Positions 8,677-16,243 of a DNA stretch of 64,000 nt are shown here, piece by piece (within the stretch, counting starts at the first letter, position 1; each line of letters starts with the position of its first letter). A program made the position numbers and the translations under genes. Source of the DNA: Micromonospora thermarum (GTDB lineage Bacteria; Actinomycetota; Actinomycetes; Mycobacteriales; Micromonosporaceae); assembly GCF_012034245.1 (NCBI RefSeq), contig NZ_JAATEO010000007.1:124001-188000 (forward strand), in the 5' to 3' direction. Under the pieces are notes generated by a model. It saw only the letters and a list, made by a program, of their open reading frames with translations, made no database searches and was not told the origin of the DNA.

Positions 8677-8976
8677 GTGATCCGGGCGCAGGGTCACCGC
8701 AACGCTACCGTCCGGGACGGTTCGGCTCAGGAGAAGTCGCGTCCCTGCTCCGGCGCCGGCCGGGTTCGGGCGCGGCGGCAGCTCGCCACGCTCAGCGAGC
8801 GGGAGCGGGAGGTCGCGGTCGCCCTCGGCCGGGGCCGGAGCAACGCCGAGATCGCGGCGGAGCTGTTCATGAGCGTGGCGACGGTCAAGGCGTACGTGTC
8901 GCGGCTGCTGGTGAAGCTGGACCTCAACAACCGGGTCCAGGTGGCCCTCCTGGTCCACGACGCCGGCCTCGTCTAG
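8677..8976 (+). pseudogene. Orphan LuxR-type HTH, probable remnant of a NarL-family response regulator
   Basis: About 99 residues from a GTG at 8677, of which the last 65 (LSEREREVAVALGRGRSNAE through LLVHDAGLV) are a good LuxR/GerE helix-turn-helix as found at the C-terminus of NarL-type response regulators. There is no receiver domain: the 34 residues before it are Arg/Gly-rich and look unlike protein, and no ribosome binding site precedes the GTG. Most likely a 5'-truncated regulator gene; a stand-alone single-HTH protein is the alternative. Confidence 0.6.
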
Positions 8977-8995
8977 GAAGTCTCTCACCGCTGAT

Positions 8996-9013
8996 ACTCT
9001 CATCCCTGAGAGT
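8996..9013. promoter_or_regulatory. Inverted repeat ACTCTCA-TCCC-TGAGAGT before the AAA ATPase gene
   Basis: Perfect 7-bp arms (8996-9002, 9007-9013) with a 4-base centre end four bases before the GGAGG ribosome binding site of the ATPase gene. Position suggests an operator or an attenuating hairpin; autoregulation is possible but unproven. Confidence 0.45.
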
Positions 9014-9028
9014 GTCGGAGGTGGGAGC

Positions 9029-10453
9029 GTGGACGGTTTCGTCGGGCGGATGCGGGAACTGGCGATCCTCGACGGCATGCTGGGTCGCGTCGCCAAGGGC
9101 GGCCGGGCCGGACGCCCCGGGCGGGCCCTCCTGATGCGGGGTCGCCGGCGAGTGGGGAAGTCCCGACTCGTCGAGGAGTTCGTCGAGCGGGCCGATGTCC
9201 CCCACCTCTTCTTCACCGCGTCCGCCCAGCCGACGGCGGCGGCCGACATCGCGCTCTTCGTCGAGGCGGCGGCCACGTCCTCACTGCCCGGGGCGGAGCT
9301 CTTCCCCGGGCAGCGGCCCGGCACGTGGGACGCCGCTCTCACTCTGCTCGCCTCGGCCCTTCCCCACGACCGGCCGAGCGTGGTGGTGCTCGATGAGATG
9401 CCGTACCTCATCGCCACCGACCCGGGCTTCGAGGGCACCCTGCAGAAGGTCTTCGACCGGGAGTTGTCGCGGCGTCCCGTCCTGTTGATCTGCGTCGGCT
9501 CCGACCTGGCGATGATGGAGGCGCTGAACGACTACGGCCGGCCCTTCCACCAACGGGCGACCGAGATGGTCGTACCGCCGCTCAGTCCGGCGGACGTGGC
9601 TGAGATGCTCGGGCTGTCGGCCGCCGAGGCGATCGACGCCTACCTCGTGACCGGCGGCCTGCCGCTGATCCTGGACGAGTGGCCGTCCGGTGCGTCGTTG
9701 TCGGAGTATCTCGCCGACGCCGTGACCGACCCGACGTCCGCACTCCTGGTCAGTGGGGAGCGGGCTCTGGCGGCGGAGTTCCCGCCACAGTCCCAACCCA
9801 GCCTGGTGCTTCGGGCGATCGGCTCCGGCGAGCGCACGTTCTCGCTGATCGCCCGCGCCGCCGGAGGTGTTCCCCAGGCATCCCTCGCCCGGGCGATCCG
9901 CCTGCTCACCGACAAGCGCATCGTGGAGGCGGCGGTGCCTCTGTCCACGCGGCCCTCCCGTGAGACGCGGTACAGCGTGGCGGATCCGTACCTGCGGTAC
10001 TGGCTGTCGTTCCTCGGGCCGTACCTGCCGGAGATCGAACGAGGGCGCGGTGACCTGACCCTCGCCCGGATATCCGCGTCGTGGACATCCTGGCGGGGGC
10101 GCGCGGTGGAGTCGGTGGTGCGGGAGGCGCTGCGCCGGCTGCCGGCCGGACACCTGCCGGACGGCACCGACGTCGTCGGCGGCTACTGGACCCGGACGAA
10201 CGACCCGGAGATCGACCTGGTGGGCGCCGACCGCGAGCCGGTCGCTCGGCGGATCACCTTCGTCGGCTCGATCAAGTGGCAGGAGAATCGTCCGTTCGAC
10301 GTGCACGACCTGGGGCGCCTCCTCGTGCACCGGTCCCGGCTGCCCGGGGCGGACGAGGAGGTGCCGATGGTGGCGGTGTCCAGGAGTGGGGTGACCGTCG
10401 ACGGGCTGCACCCGGTGTCACCGGAGGACCTGCTGGCCGCGTACCGGGATTGA
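9029..10453 (+). CDS. AAA ATPase with C-terminal DUF234-type domain
   Basis: 474 residues. Walker A is GRRRVGKS (38-45), Walker B VVVLDE (118-123); the opening FVGRMRELAILDGMLGR and the sensor region GSDLAMMEAL belong to the archaeal-type ATPase family. After a winged-helix-like middle (ARAIRLLTDKRIVEAAVPL ... RYSVADPYLRYWLSFL) the C-terminal 120 residues resemble DUF234, a PD-(D/E)xK-like nuclease fold: DPEIDLVGAD about residue 390 and SIKWQEN later give the D...D...K pattern. The GTG at 9029 has a GGAGG site. Function unknown; the family is scattered across archaea and bacteria and looks horizontally spread. An inverted repeat precedes it. Confidence 0.82.
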   Translation: MDGFVGRMRELAILDGMLGRVAKGGRAGRPGRALLMRGRRRVGKSRLVEEFVERADVPHLFFTASAQPTAAADIALFVEAAATSSLPGAELFPGQRPGTWDAALTLLASALPHDRPSVVVLDEMPYLIATDPGFEGTLQKVFDRELSRRPVLLICVGSDLAMMEALNDYGRPFHQRATEMVVPPLSPADVAEMLGLSAAEAIDAYLVTGGLPLILDEWPSGASLSEYLADAVTDPTSALLVSGERALAAEFPPQSQPSLVLRAIGSGERTFSLIARAAGGVPQASLARAIRLLTDKRIVEAAVPLSTRPSRETRYSVADPYLRYWLSFLGPYLPEIERGRGDLTLARISASWTSWRGRAVESVVREALRRLPAGHLPDGTDVVGGYWTRTNDPEIDLVGADREPVARRITFVGSIKWQENRPFDVHDLGRLLVHRSRLPGADEEVPMVAVSRSGVTVDGLHPVSPEDLLAAYRD

Positions 10454-10541
10454 ACCTTCCGGGGACGCGCGACGTACTCCCCGCCGAGGATGTGGCGCGG
10501 CGGGTCAGCCGCGCCGCTACCGGAGCTGCGGGAGGCCTACC

Positions 10542-11054
10542 GTGCGAGTTGGTGAGCAGTCGACGGATCCCATCGATCAGGTACTGGGCGAGGTGCCGGT
10601 CCCGGTGCCGCTGACCCCCGAGGACGTCCGGCTCGCGGTCCGGGCGGTGGTCGTGCACGCGGCGGAGGAGTGGCCGTCGGGGCCGCTGTGCCGCAACGAC
10701 GGCGCGACCTATCCGTGCCGGTTGCACCGCTGGGGCCGGCGGGTGCTGTTGACACACGGCCTCAACGAGCGGCAGGTCGACGCGCTGGTGCGGCACGGCA
10801 ACCCGTTCGTGCACGTGCCGTTCCCGTTCACCGTGAACGGGCCCGCGCCGGCGCGTACGCCGACGTCGGTGCCGGCGCGCCACGGAGCCGCGCCACCCCG
10901 GACACCGGCCGCCGCGCCGGCACCTCCCGCGTACCCGGTGCGTGGCCAGGCGGCCGCCCGGGTGGTCACGCCCGGCGCGCGGCCCGCGGTCCGACCTGCC
11001 GGCCACGGCCGAACGACCCCGGCGGCCACGCCGCGCTGGCCCCGGGCGAGCTGA
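10542..11054 (+). CDS. Conserved hypothetical protein, Pro/Ala-rich C-terminus
   Basis: 170 residues from a GTG at 10542, with a good GGGAGG site seven bases upstream. Residues 1-95 look folded (PLTPEDVRLAVRAVVVHAAE ... LCRNDGATYPCRLHRWGRRVL ... LNERQVDALVRHG); the two cysteines are in this part. Residues 98-170 are a basic Pro/Ala-rich tail without predicted structure. No signal peptide or membrane segment. I do not recognise a named family; the folded half looks conserved rather than random. A strong terminator follows. Confidence 0.6.
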   Translation: MRVGEQSTDPIDQVLGEVPVPVPLTPEDVRLAVRAVVVHAAEEWPSGPLCRNDGATYPCRLHRWGRRVLLTHGLNERQVDALVRHGNPFVHVPFPFTVNGPAPARTPTSVPARHGAAPPRTPAAAPAPPAYPVRGQAAARVVTPGARPAVRPAGHGRTTPAATPRWPRAS

Positions 11055-11084
11055 GCGGAGGTACGCCCGCGAGGCTCGGGGCGC

Positions 11085-11138
11085 ACGACGTCGGCCCGGT
11101 CGGGGGGATTTCCCCACCCCTGACCGGGCCGGCGTCGT
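11085..11138. terminator. Bidirectional hairpin terminator
   Basis: A stem of about 22 bp with two mismatches (ACGACGTCGGCCCGGTC at 11085 onward against GACCGGGCCGGCGTCGT ending at 11138) closes on an A/T-containing loop. It lies between the convergent stops of the hypothetical gene (11054) and the M15 peptidase (11152). Confidence 0.75.
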
Positions 11139-11151
11139 CGTGGTGCGGTCG

Positions 11152-11928
11152 TCAGCGGACCCCGCAGTCCGGGGCCGACCAGGTGGTGGTGTTGGCGGTG
11201 TCGTCCCGGTTGTTCTCGCGCCGCGAGTCCACGTGCACGTGGTCACCGTGGTCCGGCGTGCCGGGGCCGATGATGCCGCTGAAGCCGCGGTTGCGGGCGT
11301 CGCGGGCCACGTCGCACAGCGACCCGCTGCTGGGTACCACGTCGGCGGCGTTGCCGTAGAGGTGCTGGCTGTCCCGCGCCCCGCCGACCTGGTCGTTGCA
11401 CGCCCGGCTGCGGAAGCCACTGGTGACGTAGAGCGGCTTGTCGCCGAGGCTGTGGCGCATCGCCTCCAGCTTCCACATCGTCCGCAGCGCGTTCTGCCGC
11501 GTCTCCGCCGGGGAGAGCGGGCCGCCGGTCCAGCCACCCGGGCCGCAGCCGTCGTCCATCTCGCTCCAGCTGAAGTGGCGTGGCGTGCAGTCGTTGTCCT
11601 GCAGCTCGTAGAGCTTGGCGTAGGTCTGCGGCCCGGCCACACCGTCGGCCCGCAGCCCGTACGCGGACTGGAACCGCCGGACCGCCGCGGCGGTCTTCGG
11701 GCCGTACCGGCCGTCGAGTTCCACGATGTCGCGGTTGCCGGCCCAGCCGGCGACGCGGAGCTGCAGCTGGCGGACGTCGTCGCCGGAACGCCCCTGGTAG
11801 AGGTTGCGTGTCCAGGTGTAGCAGCCGTCCGCGTGGGCGGCTGGTGCGGCGACCACGGTGGCGATCGCGGCCCCGGGCAGCGCCAGGGCGACGGCGACCA
11901 CGGCCCGTTTCAGGGTCTTCATGCGCAC
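11152..11928 (-). CDS. Secreted D-Ala-D-Ala carboxypeptidase (M15) with peptidoglycan-binding domain
   Basis: 258 residues. A Sec signal peptide ends at AHA-DGC; a PG_binding_1 domain (about 40-105: GDDVRQLQLRVAGW, LDGRYGPKTAAAVRRFQ) precedes the zinc peptidase domain. Zinc ligands are visible as His and Asp in SQHLYGNAADVV and as HGDHVHVD near the end, the layout of the Streptomyces albus G-type zinc peptidase (peptidase M15A). It would trim peptide stems of peptidoglycan outside the membrane. Cysteines are paired as expected for a secreted enzyme. The GTG at 11928 fits the GGGAGG spacing better than the ATG two codons later. A palindrome CGGGACGTCCCG lies at 11973-11984, 45 bp upstream. Confidence 0.9.
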   Translation of the reverse strand: MRMKTLKRAVVAVALALPGAAIATVVAAPAAHADGCYTWTRNLYQGRSGDDVRQLQLRVAGWAGNRDIVELDGRYGPKTAAAVRRFQSAYGLRADGVAGPQTYAKLYELQDNDCTPRHFSWSEMDDGCGPGGWTGGPLSPAETRQNALRTMWKLEAMRHSLGDKPLYVTSGFRSRACNDQVGGARDSQHLYGNAADVVPSSGSLCDVARDARNRGFSGIIGPGTPDHGDHVHVDSRRENNRDDTANTTTWSAPDCGVR

Positions 11929-11972
11929 AGAAGTCCTCCCGGTAGGAGAGCGAATGGAGTGGGACAGTCGAC

Positions 11973-11984
11973 CGGGACGTCCCG
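11973..11984. promoter_or_regulatory. 12-bp palindrome upstream of the M15 peptidase
   Basis: CGGGACGTCCCG is perfectly symmetric and sits in the 5' region of the peptidase transcript. The rest of the 297-base divergent gap (11929-12225) shows no further gene; I looked for a ydaO-type riboswitch, common before actinobacterial wall hydrolases, and saw none. Could be an operator or chance in GC-rich DNA. Confidence 0.3.
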
Positions 11985-12225
11985 TGATTTCCACCCTGAC
12001 ACTGATCTGACGGTTAGGCGGGGATAAACGAGAATTGTCCTCGGATTCTGCCTTGCTGAGTCTTCCCTGGGAATTGCGGTGATTTGCGAATCGCCCATTC
12101 CGCACCGAGCCGCACAGAAGAGCGGGAACGGCACCGAACGTCATGTCCCGCCACACCCTGGGTGATGTTTCCGCCGTACCGGGAGCCGGTAACGTCAGCG
12201 TCGCCGGGTGAGGGGAGGTGGACCC

Positions 12226-12873
12226 GTGGCGCGTGGCGGGGTCTTCTGCATCGAGGGTCAGTGGCACCGCGACCTCAACGAGCGCGGCTCCGTCCTCCCC
12301 ACCCTGGAGCTGCTGGAGCGCCTCGGGAAGATCCGGTTCATCCACAAGGACGCGGCGACGAGGGACGAGCTGTTCTACTTCGTCGACCGCTGGCTGCTCA
12401 AGCAGTACGCCGACTACCGGGTGGGGTTCTTCGCCATGCACGGCGAACCGAGCCGGCTCTGCCTCACCGACTGGGAATCGGTGGCTCTCGCCGACGTGGC
12501 CGACTTGATGGCCGGCCGGTGCGAGGGCCGGCGGCTCTATTTCGGCAGCTGTTCGGTGCTGCGCGCCTCCGACGCCGTGCTCCGCGACTTCCTGGAAACC
12601 ACCGGAGCGGCGCTGATCTGCGGTTTCACCCGGGAAGTCGACTGGGTGGAATCGGCCGCCTTCGAAACCGTGCTCCTCGACGTACTCGCCAACGGGCAGC
12701 GGCACAACGCCGCCGAACTGCGGATGGGCTCGGCCCACTGGGCACCGCTCGCCTCGTACCTCGGCTTCCGGGTGATCTACGCCAACGGCCGTGCGTGGCG
12801 GCCGCCGGTCCGGCCCCGGGTCCCCGCCCAGCCCGCCGCCGCGTCCCGCGTCGCCGCCCCGCGCGAGGCTTGA
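12226..12873 (+). CDS. Small caspase-like (CHAT/C14-type) hypothetical protein
   Basis: 215 residues, no signal peptide or membrane segment. The core looks like a caspase-hemoglobinase fold: a strand ending in FFAMHGEP (His about 68) and a later strand ending in RLYFGSCSVL (Cys about 106) give the His-Cys dyad at the expected ends of adjacent strands, followed by LICGFTREVDW. The start GTG at 12226 has the site GGGGAGGTGG. It may correspond to the Pfam family DUF6642, from memory only. It stands alone, with no partner sensor or pore gene beside it, so a role in a defence or cell-death cascade is only a possibility; function unknown. Confidence 0.65.
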   Translation: MARGGVFCIEGQWHRDLNERGSVLPTLELLERLGKIRFIHKDAATRDELFYFVDRWLLKQYADYRVGFFAMHGEPSRLCLTDWESVALADVADLMAGRCEGRRLYFGSCSVLRASDAVLRDFLETTGAALICGFTREVDWVESAAFETVLLDVLANGQRHNAAELRMGSAHWAPLASYLGFRVIYANGRAWRPPVRPRVPAQPAAASRVAAPREA

Positions 12874-12885
12874 TCAACGCGGGGC

Positions 12886-12931
12886 GCGGGACGTCGGGGT
12901 GTCGGCCATGTCGGGCACCCCCACGTCCCGC
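12886..12931. terminator. Hairpin terminator after the caspase-like gene
   Basis: GCGGGACGTCGGGGTG (12886 onward) pairs with the imperfect complement CACCCCCACGTCCCGC ending at 12931, with one mismatch; 12 bp after the upstream stop codon. Confidence 0.7.
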
Positions 12932-12969
12932 CTCCCTTGTCGGGCACCGAGCCCTGGTAGAAACGAGCG

Positions 12970-13431
12970 GTGGCAAGCATCGCGACGAACACCCGGGTCG
13001 ACCGCGCCGAGCTGATCGAGTTCCTCCGCCCCCGGCACAGGGTCGTCCTCATGACCACCCGCGCCGACGGGCGACCCCAGTCGTCGCCGGTCTCCGCCGG
13101 CGTTGACGCGGAGGGGCGCCTGGTCGTCTCGACCTACCCCGAGCGGGCCAAGGTCACCAACATCCGCCGCGACCCCCGGGTCTCCGCGTGCGTGCTCTCC
13201 GACGACTGGAACGGTCCGTGGGTGCAGATCGACGGCACCGCCGAGGTGCTGGACCTGCCGGAGGCCCTGGAGCCGCTGGTCGAGTACTACCGCAGCATCT
13301 CCGGTGAGCACCCGGACTGGGCCGAGTACCGGGCGGCGATGGTGCGCCAGGGCAAGTCGCTGATCCGGGTCACGATCGACTCGTGGGGTCCGATCGCCAC
13401 CGGCGGCTTCCCCGCCCGCCTCGCCGACTGA
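12970..13431 (+). CDS. PPOX-class F420-dependent oxidoreductase
   Basis: 153-residue split-barrel flavin/deazaflavin-binding protein. The pattern LRPRHRVVLMTTRADGRPQSSPVSAGVDAEG split over two strands, then STYPERAKVTNIRRDPRVS, is that of the actinobacterial F420-dependent PPOX family, which reduces diverse small molecules with reduced F420. The size matches the family. The start is a GTG at 12970 with a weak site. Its stop (13429-13431) abuts the stop of the convergent NAD(P)-binding gene directly, so the two transcripts must overlap. Confidence 0.87.
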   Translation: MASIATNTRVDRAELIEFLRPRHRVVLMTTRADGRPQSSPVSAGVDAEGRLVVSTYPERAKVTNIRRDPRVSACVLSDDWNGPWVQIDGTAEVLDLPEALEPLVEYYRSISGEHPDWAEYRAAMVRQGKSLIRVTIDSWGPIATGGFPARLAD

Positions 13432-14073
13432 TCAGTATGCGGCGGTGAAGCGGGTGTTCTCGTGGCGCGGGTTCTCGATCTCGTCCACGATCACCACCGC
13501 CATGTCCTGGTAGCTGAGCACCGAGCGGCCCTCGTGGTCGGTGACCGGGTGGTCGTCGCCGGTGCGGTACCGCCCGGTCCGCTCGCCCGGGTGGAACTCC
13601 AGCGGCGGCGGGGAGACGTAGGTCCAGCTCACCCCGTCGGCTGAGGAACGGTAGAAGTCCAGGGCCTCGGCCTGGCCGATCGCCGAGTCGCGGTACTCCT
13701 CGGGGAAGTCCGGCTCGTCGAGGATCCGGGTCCCCTTCGGGGTGAGCAGGGTGGCGCCGCCGCCCAGGTGGATGATCCGGGGCGTGGCCGGCATGTCGCG
13801 CAGCGTGCCGACCAGGGTCCGGGCCGCGTTGAGCCAGAGCCCGCGCTGGTCACCGCCGATCGCGACCACCAGCGCGTCCGCCTCCGGCGCCAGCTCCCGT
13901 ACGCTGCGCTCGCTGGTCGCGTCCCCGGTGACGACCTGCACACCCGCCGGCAGGTACGACGTGGCCTCCGGCCGGCGTACCGCGGCGGTGACCCGGTGCC
14001 CCCGGTTGAACGCCTCGGTGGTGATCCGGGAGCCCGCGGTCCCGCCCGCCCCGAACACGACGATGTTGCTCAC
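13432..14073 (-). CDS. NAD(P)-binding oxidoreductase, NmrA/atypical SDR type
   Basis: 213 residues with an N-terminal Rossmann motif VVFGAGGTAGSRIT (Gly-x-x-Gly-x-x-Gly pattern). The loop GDQRG and the segment FYRSSADGVSWTYVSPP, with a tyrosine but without the classic YxxxK, point to the NAD(P)-binding atypical SDR group (DUF/NmrA-like) rather than a classical dehydrogenase. Cytoplasmic. The start is a GTG at 14073. No neighbouring pathway suggests a substrate. Convergent and abutting with the F420 oxidoreductase gene. Confidence 0.87.
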   Translation of the reverse strand: MSNIVVFGAGGTAGSRITTEAFNRGHRVTAAVRRPEATSYLPAGVQVVTGDATSERSVRELAPEADALVVAIGGDQRGLWLNAARTLVGTLRDMPATPRIIHLGGGATLLTPKGTRILDEPDFPEEYRDSAIGQAEALDFYRSSADGVSWTYVSPPPLEFHPGERTGRYRTGDDHPVTDHEGRSVLSYQDMAVVIVDEIENPRHENTRFTAAY

Positions 14074-14128
14074 GCCACCAGGCTATGGACGGGGAGCCCC
14101 CGCCGCCCGGGGAACGCCCATCCCGCGC

Positions 14129-15361
14129 TCAGTCGATCAGGGCCGAGTAGACCAGTTGGCGCAGCTGCGGCCGGATCGGCCAGGTGCTCGACGGGAGCAG
14201 CTGGGTGAAGAACAGCGCGGTGACCTCCTCGGCCGGGTCGACCCAGAAGGCCGTGCTCGCCACCCCGCCCCAGTAGTACTCGCCGACGCTGCTCGGCACC
14301 CGGGACGGGATCGGGTCGTTCACGACGGCGAACCCGAGGCCGAAGCCGACGCCCTCCAGCGTGGTCTCGGCGAAGCCTCCGGTGGACAGCGTCTCCAGGT
14401 CCTGCCCACCGGGCAGGTGGTTACGGGTCATGAACCGCACCGTGCGCGGCCCGAGCAGGCGTACGCCGTCCACCTCGCCGCCGCGCAGCAGCATCTGCGT
14501 GAAGCGGTGGTAGTCGGCCGCGCTGGAGATCAGCCCACCGCCGCCGGAGAGCAGGGTCGGCTTCTCGTACGCCAGGGCGCCGAGCTTGTCGTAGCGGAAC
14601 GCGCGGCCGGTGCGCGGATCCGGCGCGTACAGCGCGGCCAGCCGCGGGGCCGGGTCGCCCTCCACCCACCAGTGCGTGTCGGTCATGCCCAGCGGGCGGA
14701 AGATCCGGTCGGCGAAGAACGCGTCCAGGCTCTGCCCGGAGATCACCTCGACCAGCCGGCCGAGCACGTCGGTGGCGACCGAGTAGCCCCACGCGGTGCC
14801 GGGCTGGAAGAGCAGCGGCAGCTCGCCGAAGGCCGCGCAGGCGGTGGCCAGGTCGACGTCGGCCGGCGGGTACAGGTCGTACCCGGCGGCCCGGTAGAGA
14901 CCGTCGACCACCGAGGTCTGCATGAAGCCGTACGTCAGGCCGGCGGTGTGGGTGAGCAGGTGCCAGACCCGGATCGGCTCGACGGCGGGCACCGTGTACG
15001 GCTTGAGGGTCGACCCCTTCGAGTAGACCCGGACGTCGGCGAACTCCGGCAGCCAGCGGCTGATCGGGTCGGTCAGCTCGAACCGGCCCTCCTCCCAGAG
15101 CAGCATCGCGGCGACGGAGGTGACGGGCTTGGTCATCGAGTAGATGCGCCAGAGCGTGTCCGCCTCCACCGGCAGCCGTGCCTCGGCGTCGCGCAGCCCG
15201 TACGCCGAGGAGTGCGCCACCTCGCCGCGGCGGGTCACCACCACCTGGAAGCCGGCGAGCCGCCCGTCGTCGACGTACCTGCCGAAGTGCTCGTCGATCC
15301 GCGCCAGGCGGGCGGGGTCGAAGCCGATCTGGTCCGGGTCGATGCTGCGTGCCACGCTCAC
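14129..15361 (-). CDS. Serine hydrolase of the beta-lactamase/class C family
   Basis: 410 residues with the DD-peptidase/class C beta-lactamase fold. The nucleophile motif SMTK is at 75-78, and GYSVATDVLGRLVE carries the Tyr of the second motif; GGGGLISSAADYHRF and the C-terminal YYWGGVASTAFWVDP correspond to the third. No signal peptide is evident, so it is probably a cytoplasmic esterase or peptidase (EstB-like) rather than an antibiotic-resistance enzyme. GTG codons at 15361 and 15355 are both possible starts without a clear site. Divergent from the pentapeptide-repeat gene. Confidence 0.88.
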   Translation of the reverse strand: MSVARSIDPDQIGFDPARLARIDEHFGRYVDDGRLAGFQVVVTRRGEVAHSSAYGLRDAEARLPVEADTLWRIYSMTKPVTSVAAMLLWEEGRFELTDPISRWLPEFADVRVYSKGSTLKPYTVPAVEPIRVWHLLTHTAGLTYGFMQTSVVDGLYRAAGYDLYPPADVDLATACAAFGELPLLFQPGTAWGYSVATDVLGRLVEVISGQSLDAFFADRIFRPLGMTDTHWWVEGDPAPRLAALYAPDPRTGRAFRYDKLGALAYEKPTLLSGGGGLISSAADYHRFTQMLLRGGEVDGVRLLGPRTVRFMTRNHLPGGQDLETLSTGGFAETTLEGVGFGLGFAVVNDPIPSRVPSSVGEYYWGGVASTAFWVDPAEEVTALFFTQLLPSSTWPIRPQLRQLVYSALID

Positions 15362-15442
15362 ACCGGCGAAACTACCGGTGGTAGGCCGCGGCCGGAAGAG
15401 CGGCCGGCCACACATGTCGGAGCCGGTCAGTAGCCTGGGCCG

Positions 15443-16036
15443 ATGCCGGAGTTGACCGAGGGGACCACCTTCCGCGACGAGGACTGGTACGGCGAGGAGA
15501 TCACCGACCGGCACTTCGTCGGCTGCGAGTTCCACCGGGTGGACCTGACCGAGGCGCTCACCCGGGGCGCGGCCTTCACCGGGTGCACGTTCGGCAACGT
15601 CCGCTTCAACGCCTCCCGGCACGTCGACTCGGCCTTCACCCGGTGCGTGTTCCGCCGCTGCAACCTCTTCGAGGCCGAGTTCACCGGCTGCAAGCTGGTC
15701 GGCAGCACCTTCGCCGAGTGCGACCTGCGACCGCTGACCGTCGACGGCGGGGACTGGTCGTTCGTCGCGCTCCCCGGCGCCGACCTGCGCGGCGTGCGGT
15801 TCACCGGCGTACGCATGCGGGAGGCCGACCTGACCGCGGCCGACCTGACCGGCGCGACCGTGACCGGGGTCGACCTGTCCGGCGCGACCCTGCACCGCAC
15901 CCGCCTGACCCGCGCCGACCTGCGCGGCAGCGACCTGACCGCGCTCGACCCCACGCAGGTCGAGCGGGCGGGAGCCGTCATCGACGCCGAGCAGGCGGTG
16001 GTGATCGTGCAGACACTCGGCTTCCACCTCGGCTGA
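15443..16036 (+). CDS. Pentapeptide-repeat protein
   Basis: 197 residues made almost wholly of A(D/N)LXX-type repeats: imperfect in the first half (FTGCTFGNVRF, FTRCVFRRCNLFEAEF) and regular later (ADLTAADLTGATVTGVDLSG). Such proteins fold into a right-handed quadrilateral beta helix that mimics DNA; QnrB and MfpA protect gyrase from quinolones. This protein resembles the Qnr/Mcb-G group in length and in lacking other domains, so gyrase interaction is possible but not shown. ATG start at 15443. No mobile context. Confidence 0.88.
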   Translation: MPELTEGTTFRDEDWYGEEITDRHFVGCEFHRVDLTEALTRGAAFTGCTFGNVRFNASRHVDSAFTRCVFRRCNLFEAEFTGCKLVGSTFAECDLRPLTVDGGDWSFVALPGADLRGVRFTGVRMREADLTAADLTGATVTGVDLSGATLHRTRLTRADLRGSDLTALDPTQVERAGAVIDAEQAVVIVQTLGFHLG

Positions 16037-16180
16037 CCATGATCCAGAGACGGCCGTGACTACCCCCTGGCCATCGGGCGTAGGCGGCGCTGGGAACGCT
16101 ACCGGCGGGTAACGAAGTGGGCACACCGAACGGACGCGGACTGGCGGAAAGTCCGATCTGATGCAAACGTGAAACGGCTC

Positions 16181-16205
16181 AAGCGGCGTAACGTTTACGC
16201 CGCTT
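16181..16205. promoter_or_regulatory. Perfect 25-bp palindrome, likely operator
   Basis: Arms AAGCGGCGTAA (16181-16191) and TTACGCCGCTT (16195-16205) flank CGT. It lies 39 bp before the GTG of the next gene, overlapping a region where a promoter is expected. Perfect over 11 bp and richer in A/T than its surroundings. Confidence 0.5.
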
Positions 16206-16243
16206 CGGGCGCTGCGTGCGGAACGGTGGGGAGTGGAGGGTCG

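Noticed and set aside
11929-12225. ydaO-type c-di-AMP riboswitch upstream of the M15 peptidase
   Set aside because: Looked for because actinobacterial wall hydrolases often have one, but the conserved core elements were not seen.
14129-15361. Serine hydrolase as a true beta-lactamase resistance gene
   Set aside because: No signal peptide and EstB-like layout; the SxxK motif alone does not show antibiotic hydrolysis.
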